Positions 12,225 through 22,497 of a stretch of DNA of 64,000 nt are shown here, one piece after another. Numbering within the stretch: the stretch's first letter is position 1; every line of letters starts with the position of its first letter. The DNA comes from Nemophila menziesii (lineage: Eukaryota; Streptophyta; Magnoliopsida; Boraginales; Hydrophyllaceae), in NCBI GenBank assembly GCA_029959085.1, contig JARWIR010000042.1:2884544-2948543 (forward strand), read 5' to 3'. A program made the position numbers and the translations under genes. A model generated the notes under the pieces. The model saw only the letters and a list, made by a program, of their open reading frames with translations. It was not told the DNA's origin and did no database searches.

Positions 12225-12445
12225 TAAGACAGTTGATGGGATTTAGAATGTAGATTGGGTTTAGTCTATTGAGATTTAGACAACTGACATGATTTACATT
12301 CTTGCTTGAATTTAGTCTGCTGATAGGATTCACACTGTTGATGGAATATAGTCTGATGGGATTTAGAATTTGATGTGATTAAGTCTGTTGATAGAATCTA
12401 GTCTGATGTGATTAAAACAGTTGATGAGATTTAAAATGTGATAGT
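12225..12445. repeat. Third partial block of the ggatttagtctg minisatellite
   Basis: Diverged words such as ttgatgggatttagaatg and tgctgataggattcacactg repeat those at 8540-8935 and 10250-10654. It forms the right-hand boundary of the rearranged repeat field. Confidence 0.7.
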
Positions 12446-13660
12446 TTATCGATGGTTTATTGTGTGAGTTAACTGTATGAGAAGTGTGTGAGAATCTGTG
12501 TAATGTGTGTAAATTTTAAATGCACTAGTTTGAATATTCATTGAGTTTTCGCTTGTTTTTTCTCTTAACTGTATTAGAAGGGTAAAATTGTAATGTAGTT
12601 ATATGAAATCAATAAGCGATTCTTTGGGTCAAGTGTATTATTAAATTTATTTTTTTATTAAATTTATTTTTTGTTCATTTACCCTTGTGATAAAAAAACA
12701 TATGATTGATATTTCTTAACATCTTATGTGATATTTTTTCTTGTTGGGGAAATTAGTCCACATGGCATGCAATTATTGAAAAAGATGAGCATGGAGATCT
12801 AATTTTCTGTGACGAGAAAGTTTTATGAAGTAATGACCCTATGGAAGGAGAGCGTCATCAGTTCTTAAATCTTGTGTTGCAGCGGACCGCTTTAATGATA
12901 GGACGGTTATGATTCACGTTGATTGCGTTAGTATTCCTCAAGACTTGGTCTCGACATCTATATTTAACTAGAGAGTTAAATCTTTTATGCGTAGAATTAA
13001 AGAGTTTATTTGTAATAGACCTTTTATCTCTATTAGACATGTTTATAGAAATATAAATGAAAAGAAAGATCTTCTATTCATGAGTTTCAGATATAATTTA
13101 CTACCAAATAATTGGTCGTCGTTCTCTATCAATAATCTAACTAGGATTCTGGTAAATTTTGATAACCAGGCAAGTATCGATTAACCCCTTTATACCATTT
13201 TTCGTCTTTAAATACATTTTGTATTGAAAAAAAAAAAACAAATTATGTGGATTTCCTATAAAAGATATCAAGGTGTATTTATTATTCAAGTAAAAAAACC
13301 GACAAATTTGATTTAGTTCAAGGTATCTGTAATGCATCACATTAAAATGGAATATCACACCTACTGCTCACTATATCAAAGATATCTTGGTAAGATTCTC
13401 GGTATAGGAGGCTTGTCATATATTTAGATTTGTTAATAAGATAGCCTATGTAAAGTGTATTAGGAAATGTGTTGATTATCCTCGTGGAATGACACTTCTT
13501 CTCACAAAAGGTACACTATTGTGGGATACGTTAATTTACTTGTTTTTCCGGTTTTCTTTATATTTGGTTCTGATTTCTTCCCTTTTTTCAGTTTTCTTTC
13601 CCTAATCACAAAAAATACAGGCAATTTTTTCTCAAATCCCCTTTCTCTCAAAAAGTGAAT
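12446..13660. other. Intergenic DNA with a possible RNase H-like remnant
   Basis: One + frame near 12985-13065 reads RRIKEFICNRPFISIRHVYRNINEK. This loosely resembles the 'HV-x-R-x-x-N-x-x-AD' end of a retroelement RNase H, but the AD pair is not preserved. No other domain is seen. I would not call a gene here. Confidence 0.3.
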
Positions 13661-13689
13661 TTCAAATGAAGGAGCTTCGGTGAAATAGC

Positions 13690-14110
13690 TTGGAAAATGC
13701 CATGGCTAGTCCGACTCTTTAGCGACTATCCGAGCCGTCTTCTCAGCCAAAAATCTTCAAGTGAATAGTCCAACTCTTCACACGACTAAACAAACTGGTT
13801 TCTCAAGGCAAAAATCTCATTTAGACCCAAAATCCTTAAGTAATTAGTTCCTTGAGTAATTAGTTCGACTTTTCACCCCAGACTGATTTCTCAACCAAAA
13901 ATTCCTAAATGACTAGTCCGACTCTTCAACCAACTACAAAAATCCCATTTGAACCAAATATCGCTAAATGACTAGTTCGACTCTTCATCCAACTATCCAA
14001 TCTAACTTCTTTGCCGAAAACTCCTAAACTGTTCTTCAATTAACTACACCAATTCACTTGGATGGAAAATCTCCAAATATATTCCCCAGGCTCTTCAACA
14101 GAGAGTCTTT
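13690..14110. repeat. Diverged tandem repeat with agtccgactcttca motif
   Basis: The words a(g/t)t(c/t)cgactcttca and (a/c)aactatcc recur roughly every 60-75 bp from about 13707 to 14100 (for example at 13737, 13765, 13917, 13975). Units are strongly diverged. No coding capacity is evident. Confidence 0.6.
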
Positions 14111-15313
14111 TAGCATATTACTTGGCCTTTCTAACCAATCATCCTACACACAAAGAAATCAAATCTACTCTAAAAACAAAGAAAAAAGCTTACTATTAGT
14201 CTACTACATACCTGGTCCTGGTCAGATAACTAACTAACTAACTAACTATTTTAGCAAAATTAGCAAACATAGAAGCAGAAGTGGAATGCAAGTGAGAGAG
14301 TAGAAACCAAAAGGTATATTTATATATTACTGATCAAAGTGGCTTCCGACCCATACATCGGAAAAGAAAAAGCTAAGCAAGCCTCAGACCTATATAACAC
14401 CAAAAAAGATAACAAGACACCAAGACATCCATCAAAACTACGTGACTCAGAAGTCATCCAAGCAAACACGAGTAAGCTAAAAGAAAAACTGAAGTTCAAA
14501 TTTAGCATCTATGAACATTTGAGCTACAGCATTTGATGAACATTAACATGTCTCTGTTTATAACAATATCAATTCATAAAAGATAGCAAAAATATCAGTA
14601 AAATCTTGCATAATTTGGTAGAATCAGCATCTGTGCATACTCAAAAACCTTGTTACTTCAATAAAATTGGATACACTACAAATTTAACTACGTCAGTACA
14701 TTAACGAGATCTTCAATTCAATTACATATTCAAGTAAAATCATAAAAACCTCCATTTCCTTCAGGTCACCTTCAAGAAAGAAACCTCTCTTCCATATTGA
14801 ACTTGTGCTGCCATATCCCTTAAGATATTCAAAGACCTAAATATGTATCGAGACAGAAGGAGAAAAAAATCAATACACATATAACAAGCTGGACACAATA
14901 ACAAATCACTAAAATTTAGCATTTAACAGGATATAGAAATGTTAACTTTGAGCTGAAGCAAGTTTGTTTGTTACCAGTCCAGGCATTAATCAGCTATACA
15001 ATGCTTACTTATACATGTGGTGACACTCATAAAATTGAATAAGCACCTCAATTTTTTAGACTATGATAATAGTAACAATTGAGATTTGAATGACAAAAGC
15101 CAAATTAACACCCTAATATGAACAATCTACCTATAACTGTGACTGTCATAAAATTAAATAAGCACCTCAATTTTTTAGACAATGATATTAGTAACGGTTG
15201 TAATTTGAGTTACAAAATTTAACTTATGCCTTTAATTTCAATTAAAATTAGGGCCAAGTATGATATTAGGCATATGATATATAAAGAGAGTAGAAAAACC
15301 CTAACCTTAGGAA
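14111..15313. other. 3' flank of the 27K gene and intergenic DNA
   Basis: A gtta-starting donor context just after the 27K stop (near 15305 on -) and a pyrimidine-rich AG near 14840 could mark a 3' UTR intron, but this is speculative. The two overlapping frames at 14320-14536 have no domain features. A short direct repeat, cacctcaattttttagac, occurs at about 15045 and 15164. Confidence 0.35.
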
Positions 15314-15952
15314 TTAGCGATTAAGTTCAGCTGGCAAGGGACGATTGAAGCCTCCACGTCTGTTCATATACTGTCTGGGCTGCCTTTTGGTTACTTTTCT
15401 AACAGCGCCGACGTCATTCCCCTCCACTGGCTTCCCTTTCGTCGAGTCAAAACCTACTGGAATCCCAAACTTCTTCATCATCTCTATTTCATCCTCATCC
15501 ACAATAGCAGCTCCATCGACAATAGCTGTGTTATCGTTATTGTCTTTATCTTTTTCCTTTTTTTGCTTTTGTTGATGCTCCTTAGTTATTCCGTCAACGA
15601 AGTCGGAGACAGCGTCTTTGTGGCGCTTGCGAGGTATAGTATCAGGAGTAGGTGAACGGCGTCGGTGGTGACGGTCACGGTCACGTTGGCGGTCACGGTC
15701 TCGGTCTCGGTCCCGTTGACGGAGACGATCAGGGGAGAGAGTTCGGGAGCGAGAACGAGAACGGCGGTGAGAACGCTCGCGGTCTTTACGGTCTCGGTCG
15801 TCGCGGTCTCTTTTTCCTATGCGGTCTCTATCTCTATCTCTATCTCTATCTCTATCTCTGTCTCTGTCTCTGTCTCCGTCGCGTTCACGGTCCCGGTCCC
15901 GGTACCGGTCTCGGTCGCGATCTCGGTCTCTAGGGCGTTCTCGTTCGCTCAT
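15314..15952 (-). CDS. SNRNP27: U4/U6.U5 tri-snRNP-associated 27 kDa protein
   Basis: A component of the spliceosomal tri-snRNP, acting in the nucleus. The single-exon frame encodes 212 aa. The N-terminal 100 residues are an Arg/Asp and Arg/Ser repeat domain (RDRDRD and SRSRSR). A Lys-rich middle follows, and the C-terminal 58 residues form the conserved SNRNP27 domain: [20 protein letters not shown], then [21 protein letters not shown] and [10 protein letters not shown]. It ends normally at AELNR. Length fits the plant orthologues as I know them. Much of the RD tract is coded by a hexanucleotide repeat, so alleles may differ in length. Only 196 bp separates its ATG from the 5' end of a LINE transcribed the other way, so most of its original promoter has been displaced upstream. 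Confidence 0.92.
   Translation of the reverse strand: MSERERPRDRDRDRDRYRDRDRERDGDRDRDRDRDRDRDRDRDRIGKRDRDDRDRKDRERSHRRSRSRSRTLSPDRLRQRDRDRDRDRQRDRDRHHRRRSPTPDTIPRKRHKDAVSDFVDGITKEHQQKQKKEKDKDNNDNTAIVDGAAIVDEDEIEMMKKFGIPVGFDSTKGKPVEGNDVGAVRKVTKRQPRQYMNRRGGFNRPLPAELNR
15825..15877. repeat. Hexanucleotide microsatellite in the 27K coding region
   Basis: On + it reads tctcta repeated, grading into tctctg; on the coding strand this gives alternating Arg-Asp codons. Copy-number change by whole units would add or remove RD pairs in frame. Confidence 0.9.
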
Positions 15953-16274
15953 GTGGCTGCGATAGACAATGGAAGCGACCAGTACCAGTGGCAGCTATGT
16001 AATAATGTATTTGCAAGGGACTTGTTTTGAGATAATATTTTATTAATACTGCTCTTTTTTTTTTTCAAACTTGAATAATTATTTTAAGAAATTTGAATTT
16101 TTTGGTAAAAGAAAAAGAGTTAAGCTGAGAAAAGAAAAATTCTATTACGAATTAAAAAAAAAATAGGGAAATATTCTGCTTAACTCTCTCTCTAAGCTCT
16201 CAAGAAAAAACTAGCCGTTATCAGCAAAAATTGCTTCTCCCTTCAATCCAACGCCGGAGGCTCCTCCAGACAAG

Positions 16275-18236
16275 ATGGGGCTAGAACCACCCGCGCCTCC
16301 ACAAGGAGGTGGTGCTAGAGACACTTTAATGGAGGAAAAAGATGCTAGGGCAGGCGGCGGTTTGGAGGATTTTCCTCCTCTCGCGGCCAACGAACATCGC
16401 TTCAATAAAAGAGCTAGATCAATAACGGAGCCGGGTGCGTTAATTGAGGATAGGAATTTCACGGCGGTAGAAGGATTACAAAAATCAAGCAATCTTAATC
16501 CGTCTAAAAAGAGCTCAGGTTGGCATTCTGCTTTAATGGGTAATAATAATAATATTATACCTGAGATTATTGATTTAGATGAGGCAAAATTAAATACGAT
16601 TAATGGGTTAGATGCTAAATTATTAGAGGCTATTAAGGATGATGAACCCCTACCTAATTGTGAGTTTCCGCAAGTCCTTAGGACCAGGGAAGAAATTCTT
16701 GAAGGGATTAATCTCTGGAATAATACCGTAGTGGTAAGACTTCTAGGATCTAGAGTTAGCTTTGGTTATTTATCATCTAAACTGAAACAAATTTGGGCTC
16801 CGAAAGGTATGATTGATTTAGTGGATGTTGGTTTTGGTTACTTTATGGTAAAATTCTCGAATAGAGATGATTGTGAATTCGCTTTAGCGGGGGGACCGTG
16901 GATGATTTTTGATCATTACTTGATTGTGAGGGAATGGTCTCCGGAATTTAGGCCTCAATCGGACTCTATTACCACTACTACGGCATGGGTAAGGATTTCA
17001 AATGTCGGAATGCATAACTATACAGCCCGTATTCTCCGGAAAATGGGTGATCAAATTGGTAGGACAATTCGTATTGATCCGTTAACCAAGGCTAGGAAAA
17101 AAGGAAATTATGCAAGGCTGGCCATTGAATTGGACTTGGGCAAGCCATTAACGCCTAAAATTCACATCGGAGGCGAGGTGTGTCTAGTGGAATATGAGGG
17201 GTTGCACCTTGTATGTTTCGAATGCGGTAAGTTTGGACACCAACGAGATAAGTGTACTAAAGGTGAGATTAATTCGGTGAGGGTGGAATCTAGTGGTATG
17301 AATGTAGAGGATCAAGAGTCTACTCCGAGTAGGGAGGTTATAGTAGAACCGACATACGGAGAGTGGATGACCGTGAAACGGGCTAATAGAGGGAATAATA
17401 AGAGTGGCAACAAGGCTAATGCGAGTGGTAATAAGGGGATTTTTAGTAAGGAGTTGGGCTCAAGGTATAGTGCATTGTTTGTAGAGGATAATGAGGCTGT
17501 TGCTCCGCATTTTTTTAACAGAAACGTGGGGAATAATAATGCTTCAACGAGCGCGGGGTCTAACTTGAAGAAGAACAAAAATAGTGGGCCTGGAGGCAAG
17601 AACAAGAGCCGGGTAAACGGGGGTCATAGAGTTGTTACTATGCCCAATTTTGAGGTACGGAAGGAGCTTGTTTCAGCCCCTGATGTAGTCTTCTTTGCTG
17701 CCACTAAGGAGGGGAATAAAGAGAAAGCTGGGGCTGTTATAGTTGCGAACTCGAGTGATAATGTTTTAGCTACTGTGGTAGAATCAAGGCTGGTACGAGG
17801 TGATAATGAAGGTGCGAATAAGAGTGCTACTTGTGAGGACAGGGCCGACCAGAATCCAGGCGCTGTGGAGGGGTCTTCTGCTGCGGTGATAGCGCCTGTC
17901 CAGGAGGCTTCTGCAGCAATTTCAGAAACAGAAAAAAAAAAAAATAATAATACTGACCTGGAAATTGCAGGGACCGAAGATGCAATTTCTGCATCAGGCC
18001 CTGCACAGTGGGTTACACGGTCTAGAGGACCAGCAGCAGCCACTGAGGGGCTGGAGGATCAACGCTTACCTCCGGACTTTGGGGCTGGAAACTGGGGCGA
18101 GGACCTGGAATATGATGATCCGGGCGATTGTGAAGTAACTAGAGTCCCGGAAACACAACTAGAGGACGGAGATGGCGATGCATTAATGGGCGTTGGCCCG
18201 GAGGGAGTGCCTATTTCGGATCAGGTATCCTCTTAG
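16275..18236 (+). CDS. LINE ORF1: DUF4283 / zinc-knuckle RNA-binding protein
   Basis: A 653-aa nucleic-acid-binding protein that coats LINE RNA. After an acidic N-terminal part, residues about 130-260 form the DUF4283-type domain of plant retroelement ORF1 (WNNTVVVRLLGSRVSFGYLS, then GPWMIFDHYLIVREWSP). A CCHC zinc knuckle follows at about 315-328 (CFECGKFGHQRDKC, spacing CX2CX4HX4C). The C-terminal half is low-complexity, rich in Asn, Gly, Ala and Ser. The start was chosen as the first Met of the open frame, 126 bp inside the element. Its end overlaps the ORF2 frame, but the likely ORF2 start lies 31 bp after the ORF1 stop. Confidence 0.9.
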   Translation: MGLEPPAPPQGGGARDTLMEEKDARAGGGLEDFPPLAANEHRFNKRARSITEPGALIEDRNFTAVEGLQKSSNLNPSKKSSGWHSALMGNNNNIIPEIIDLDEAKLNTINGLDAKLLEAIKDDEPLPNCEFPQVLRTREEILEGINLWNNTVVVRLLGSRVSFGYLSSKLKQIWAPKGMIDLVDVGFGYFMVKFSNRDDCEFALAGGPWMIFDHYLIVREWSPEFRPQSDSITTTTAWVRISNVGMHNYTARILRKMGDQIGRTIRIDPLTKARKKGNYARLAIELDLGKPLTPKIHIGGEVCLVEYEGLHLVCFECGKFGHQRDKCTKGEINSVRVESSGMNVEDQESTPSREVIVEPTYGEWMTVKRANRGNNKSGNKANASGNKGIFSKELGSRYSALFVEDNEAVAPHFFNRNVGNNNASTSAGSNLKKNKNSGPGGKNKSRVNGGHRVVTMPNFEVRKELVSAPDVVFFAATKEGNKEKAGAVIVANSSDNVLATVVESRLVRGDNEGANKSATCEDRADQNPGAVEGSSAAVIAPVQEASAAISETEKKKNNNTDLEIAGTEDAISASGPAQWVTRSRGPAAATEGLEDQRLPPDFGAGNWGEDLEYDDPGDCEVTRVPETQLEDGDGDALMGVGPEGVPISDQVSS

Positions 18237-18267
18237 TCAAGTTTTTTTTAGACTAATTGTTTCTTTA

Positions 18268-21200
18268 ATGTCTACAGGTAATAACTTAATAGGGAGTTGG
18301 GAAGATATTTCCCTTCCTCTCAACATCTTGGTGTGGAATTGCCATGGAGCGGCACAATCAAACTTTCAACGAGTGGTCCGGGATATGATTCGGACCCACC
18401 GCGTTTGGCTTACGGTTATTGTCGAACCGCGAGTTAGTGGAACTAAAGCAGATGACATAATAAATGGTTTAGGAAAAGCTAATTCCATACGGGTTGAGGC
18501 GGAGAATTTTAAGGGGGGCATATGGCTCTTATGGGACGATTCGGAAATTAGCGTTCGAGTTTTATCGGCTGGAAAACAGGTAATTAACATAGAGGTTTCG
18601 AGGAATAATTGTGTTACTTGGTTTTTTTCAGCTGTTTACGCGAGACCAGTGGCTAAGGATAGAGAGCCTTTGTGGGAGGCATTACATCAGGCATTTAGTG
18701 GTATTGGAGAACCATGGCTCATAGCGGGAGACTTCAATCAAGTTGGTACCGAAGAAGATAAAAAAGGAGGCACACCGGGTCTTACACGAAGAATGGAGAA
18801 TTTCGAAAAATGGAGGGATAGCTGTGATCTAACAGATATGGGTTTCGAAGGTCCTAGATTTACGTGGTGTGATTCGTGGAATACAGGACAAAAAATTTTA
18901 CGAAGACTTGATAGAGCCTATGGTAACACGGGGTTGCTCGAATTATTTCCTTCCGCTCGGGTTAGACACTTGGATCGTAGGCATTCAGATCATGCACCTA
19001 TATTGATTGAGCTAAGTAGAGGAGCACCAAGACCGCCTGCGAGATTCCGTTTTGAGGCTGCTTGGTGTATTCATAAAGATTTCAAGGAATCAGTGGCTAA
19101 GTGTTGGAATTCGAGTAGTAGTGATTTTGGTGATCGCATTGCTAGCTTAAAGAGTCATTTTACTACTTGGAAAAAGGATGTATTTGGGGATGTGCACAAG
19201 AAGAAAAGAACTCTACTCGCCAGGCTTAAGGGAATTCAACTTTCGCTTCAACGCGCTTATAATCCTTATTTATTTCGATTAGGGAAGCGGCTTAGGAGTG
19301 AATATTTGAGTGTTCTTGATGAAGAGGAATTATTATGGTTTGAAAGATCGAAAGAGAAGTGGATTCGTTCGGGAGATAAGAATACTAGGTATTATCATTT
19401 AGCCACTTTGAAGAAGCGGAAGACAATGAGGATTTCGAGACTAATTAACACTAATGGAGTTTGGGTTGAGAATGAGACAGAATTGGGTGATCTAGTTCGG
19501 GGTTTTTATGTGGAATTGTATACGGATAATAGTAAATTCGTGGGTCCATTTGCCTTACCTCATGGTGCAAGATTGGGGATACTTGAAAGGGGCGTTTTGG
19601 AGGAGGAATTTACAGATGAGGAAATCAAGACAGCGGTGTTTCAATCGAATCCAAATAAAGCAGCAGGTCCAGATGGTATAGCGGCGTCCTTCTATCAGAA
19701 ATGTTGGGAAATAGTAGGTCCGGAGATGTGTAAGATGGTTAGGAAGGCTATTCGCGATGGAAAGATTTCGGAAAATATTAATGGAACGCTTGTGCATTTG
19801 ATCCCAAAGGTTACGGAACCCACTAGAGTCGGAGAATTAAGGCCAATTAGCCTTATTAATGTTTCTGTTAAAGTCATTATGAAAGCAATGGTTAATCGGA
19901 TCAGGCCTCTTTTAGCGGATCGGATTGGATATAATCAAAGTAGCTTCCTTCCGGGTAGATCAACAATTGATAACATCGTATTGGTGCAAGAGATAGACCA
20001 CCGTATGCAAAAATTATGTTCTAAATCGGGTTACATGGCTATCAAGATCGACTTAGCTAAGGCTTATGACAAGCTAAGCTGGAGGTTCATTGAAGACACA
20101 ATTGAGTTTTTTGGTTTTCCGAAATCTTGGACGAGGGTGATTATGAGCTCTATGGCTACTAATGAAATGCGGGTACTATGGAATGGAGAACAGCTGGAGG
20201 AGTTCATTCCGCAAAGAGGAATACGTCAGGGAGACCCTCTGTCCCCCTATTTATTTGTTCTTTGTATGGAAAGATTATCGATTTTAATTCAGGGACTTTG
20301 TGAAGGAGGTGAGTGGATTCCCATCCGCCTCCATCGTCAAGGTCCCGGTGTATCTCATGTGTTTTTTGCAGATGACTTGATGTTATTTGCGGAAGCGGGA
20401 CCTAGCCAAATCGATCTTATTAAGGAGGTGCTAAGAGTCTTCTGTGATGAGGCGGGGCAGACCGTAAGTGAGGAGAAGTCTCTCATTTATTTCTCGAAAA
20501 ATGTGGAAAGTGAGGTGGCTTTGGAGTTGGCGGAAAGGAGTGGATTTGTGCTTAGTGATTCTTTGGGGACCTATCTTGGGACGCCGATTAGATCGCAAAG
20601 GTTACCGCAAGGATTCTTCCGTAGAGTTACAAACAACATGGAGAATAAACTCTCTAATTGGAGGGGCCAAAATCTTTCGATGGCAGGAAGGATTACTTTG
20701 GCAAAATCGGTGCTTTCAGCAATTCCTACGTATTTAATGCAAACAATGAAGTTTCCTTTGTATGTTTGTGAGGAAATAGATAGGATAATTAGGGACTTCA
20801 TTTGGGGGTCGTCGGAAGAAGGGAGAAAAATTCATTGGTTAGCTTGGGATAAGCTTTGTTGGCCAAAGAAGAGAGGTGGTTTGGGTCTACGTAAAGCTAG
20901 GGACTTCAATATGGCTTTGTTAGCAAAGTTAGGTTGGAAGGTACTCCAAAATGACTCGGCTTTATGGGTGACCGCGCTTAATCAGAAGTATTTCCGTGAG
21001 GGGGTGTTAAATAGAGTGGTGAAGCCTTCGGATTCGAGAATGTGCAAAAATATATTAGCTGGGTGTGAGGTGCTAAGGCGCGGGGTTGAGGAAATAGGTA
21101 ATGGAGGAGTTAGATCATTTAAATGGAAGTTGGAAGCGTCGGGAATTTTTTCGGTGAAGTCCGCGTATAATGACATGAACGCGGTTGAAGGGTGTTCACA

Positions 21201-21408
21201 ATTCGATTGGGACTTGGTGTGGAAGCTTAAATGTCCGGAAAGAATCAAAGTTTTGATGTGGCGAGGTATATGGGATAGACTTCCAACGCGGGGTAATTTG
21301 GCTAGGAGGGGAGTGCTTGAGGATGAGATGTGTTTGGGATGCGGAGCGGCAATTGAAACGGCTAGCCACCTATTTCAAAAGTGTAGTTTATACAGGGAAG
21401 TCTTTTAA
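18268..21408 (+). CDS. LINE ORF2: endonuclease and reverse transcriptase
   Basis: Catalyses target-primed reverse transcription. The open frame begins at 18193, but the Met at 18268 (MSTGNNLIG) lies after the ORF1 stop and just ahead of the endonuclease, so I prefer it. The apurinic-type endonuclease shows NILVWNCHGA, a Glu in VEPRVSG, AGDFNQV and RRHSDHAP. The reverse transcriptase shows NPNKAAGPDGI, RPISLINVSVK, NQSSFLPGR, IKIDLAKAYDK, RQGDPLSPYLF and the catalytic FADD (HVFFADDLMLF). The zf-RVT region follows (WKLKCPERIKVLMWRGIWDR, then CLGCG..H.F..C). A TAA at 21406-21408 ends the frame directly after the zinc motif, before the RNase H domain that continues in the same frame. Confidence 0.92.
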   Translation: MSTGNNLIGSWEDISLPLNILVWNCHGAAQSNFQRVVRDMIRTHRVWLTVIVEPRVSGTKADDIINGLGKANSIRVEAENFKGGIWLLWDDSEISVRVLSAGKQVINIEVSRNNCVTWFFSAVYARPVAKDREPLWEALHQAFSGIGEPWLIAGDFNQVGTEEDKKGGTPGLTRRMENFEKWRDSCDLTDMGFEGPRFTWCDSWNTGQKILRRLDRAYGNTGLLELFPSARVRHLDRRHSDHAPILIELSRGAPRPPARFRFEAAWCIHKDFKESVAKCWNSSSSDFGDRIASLKSHFTTWKKDVFGDVHKKKRTLLARLKGIQLSLQRAYNPYLFRLGKRLRSEYLSVLDEEELLWFERSKEKWIRSGDKNTRYYHLATLKKRKTMRISRLINTNGVWVENETELGDLVRGFYVELYTDNSKFVGPFALPHGARLGILERGVLEEEFTDEEIKTAVFQSNPNKAAGPDGIAASFYQKCWEIVGPEMCKMVRKAIRDGKISENINGTLVHLIPKVTEPTRVGELRPISLINVSVKVIMKAMVNRIRPLLADRIGYNQSSFLPGRSTIDNIVLVQEIDHRMQKLCSKSGYMAIKIDLAKAYDKLSWRFIEDTIEFFGFPKSWTRVIMSSMATNEMRVLWNGEQLEEFIPQRGIRQGDPLSPYLFVLCMERLSILIQGLCEGGEWIPIRLHRQGPGVSHVFFADDLMLFAEAGPSQIDLIKEVLRVFCDEAGQTVSEEKSLIYFSKNVESEVALELAERSGFVLSDSLGTYLGTPIRSQRLPQGFFRRVTNNMENKLSNWRGQNLSMAGRITLAKSVLSAIPTYLMQTMKFPLYVCEEIDRIIRDFIWGSSEEGRKIHWLAWDKLCWPKKRGGLGLRKARDFNMALLAKLGWKVLQNDSALWVTALNQKYFREGVLNRVVKPSDSRMCKNILAGCEVLRRGVEEIGNGGVRSFKWKLEASGIFSVKSAYNDMNAVEGCSQFDWDLVWKLKCPERIKVLMWRGIWDRLPTRGNLARRGVLEDEMCLGCGAAIETASHLFQKCSLYREVF

Positions 21409-22497
21409 TTATGCGCAGGGACTATTGTGCAATTAAATGGAAATAATGTGTCTTCTGTTCTTGTAGGTGTGGTGGATGGTTCGAGTACAGGAGGTAATGG
21501 ACTTGAAGGGACTTTGAGCGCAGCAGGTAGGGAAGGCAGGAGCAGGTCCAGGCTTGGACCAGGAGCAGCTGTCCGTCGAACCACCAGTAGCGAGCAGCAG
21601 CAGCGAGACTCTCCAGGCGCGAACCAGCAGCAGACCGTGGGACCTGTACAATGCAGCAGGCGGAGTGGAGCAATTAATTTGCAGCAGCAACAGGGAGCTA
21701 TAGCAGCTGAACCGCAGCTACTGGAACCAGAATCAGTCAAATGGTGGACTCATATGTTGTCCAAAAATGCAGTATTCAAGGGGATAGAACGCCGTGTTCG
21801 TGTAGCGGCTTTAATTTGGGCGATTTGGAAAAATAGGAACATGGCTATATTCGAAGGCGGCACGCGAACTAAAACCAAGAATGAGCTTGTGGCCATAGTA
21901 AACAATGCGGCTAGGGATTACGTAAGAGCATGGAGCATTGAACAAGATGGTGGATTATTTACATCTTCGCGTAGTATACTTATCAAGTGGACTAAACCGG
22001 AAAGTGGGGTTAAGCTCAACGTTGATGGGGCTTTTGATAACAGGATTAAATCCGCAAGTATTGGTGGAGTATTTCGTAATAATGAGGGGGAATACTTAGA
22101 TGGTTTTGCGGGGAAGTGCGATGCGAGCACACCCTTTGATGCGGAGAGTTTGGCACTTCGTTTTGGATTGCGTATGGCCGTTATGCGAGGACTTGATAGC
22201 TTAATCATTGAGACGGACTCGTGTGAGTTGCACGCGCTAGTGAAGGGCGGTGCGAACTCAAGGGGAAGTTTAAATGATGTCCTCGATGAGTGTAAGAGAA
22301 TTTTAGATGCTAATGCACGATTTGTGTTAGTTTGGAATTTCAGGGAAGCAAATGGGTGCGCGGATTGGCTAGCCAAATTTGGTTTGCGAAGTGATCATGG
22401 ACCATTAGTGTATCCGGATCCTCCTGATGGCTTGTGGCGAACTCTAGCACGCGACCGCTATGGTTGGGCAGTGCCTAGAGTTGTAATAGATAATTAA
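21409..22497 (+). pseudogene. LINE ORF2 C-terminal part: linker and RNase H-like domain
   Basis: It continues in the same frame as ORF2 after a single TAA and is open to 22497 (TAA). The first ATG is at about 21436. The first 100 residues or so are a low-complexity Gln/Gly/Ser/Ala/Arg linker. A conserved block (VKWWTHMLSKN, LIWAIWKNRNMAIFEG) follows, then an RNase H-like domain from VKLNVDGAF. The acidic residues are present: D in VDGAF, E in FDAESLAL, D in ETDS, D in NGCADWLAK. It may be translated by readthrough or reinitiation, or be disconnected by a simple nonsense mutation. It is recorded as a broken part of ORF2 because there is no independent start signal. Confidence 0.85.

Noticed and set aside
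12987..13184. 65-codon frame on + resembling the end of a retroelement RNase H.
   Set aside because: Only the HVYRN match is suggestive; the Ala-Asp pair is missing and no upstream RNase H blocks are readable, so it is noted only as a possible remnant.
15652..16030. Frames on + opposite the 27K gene encoding Val-Ser or Leu-Cys-Leu repeats.
   Set aside because: Antisense translations of the hexanucleotide repeat and RD tract of the 27K gene.
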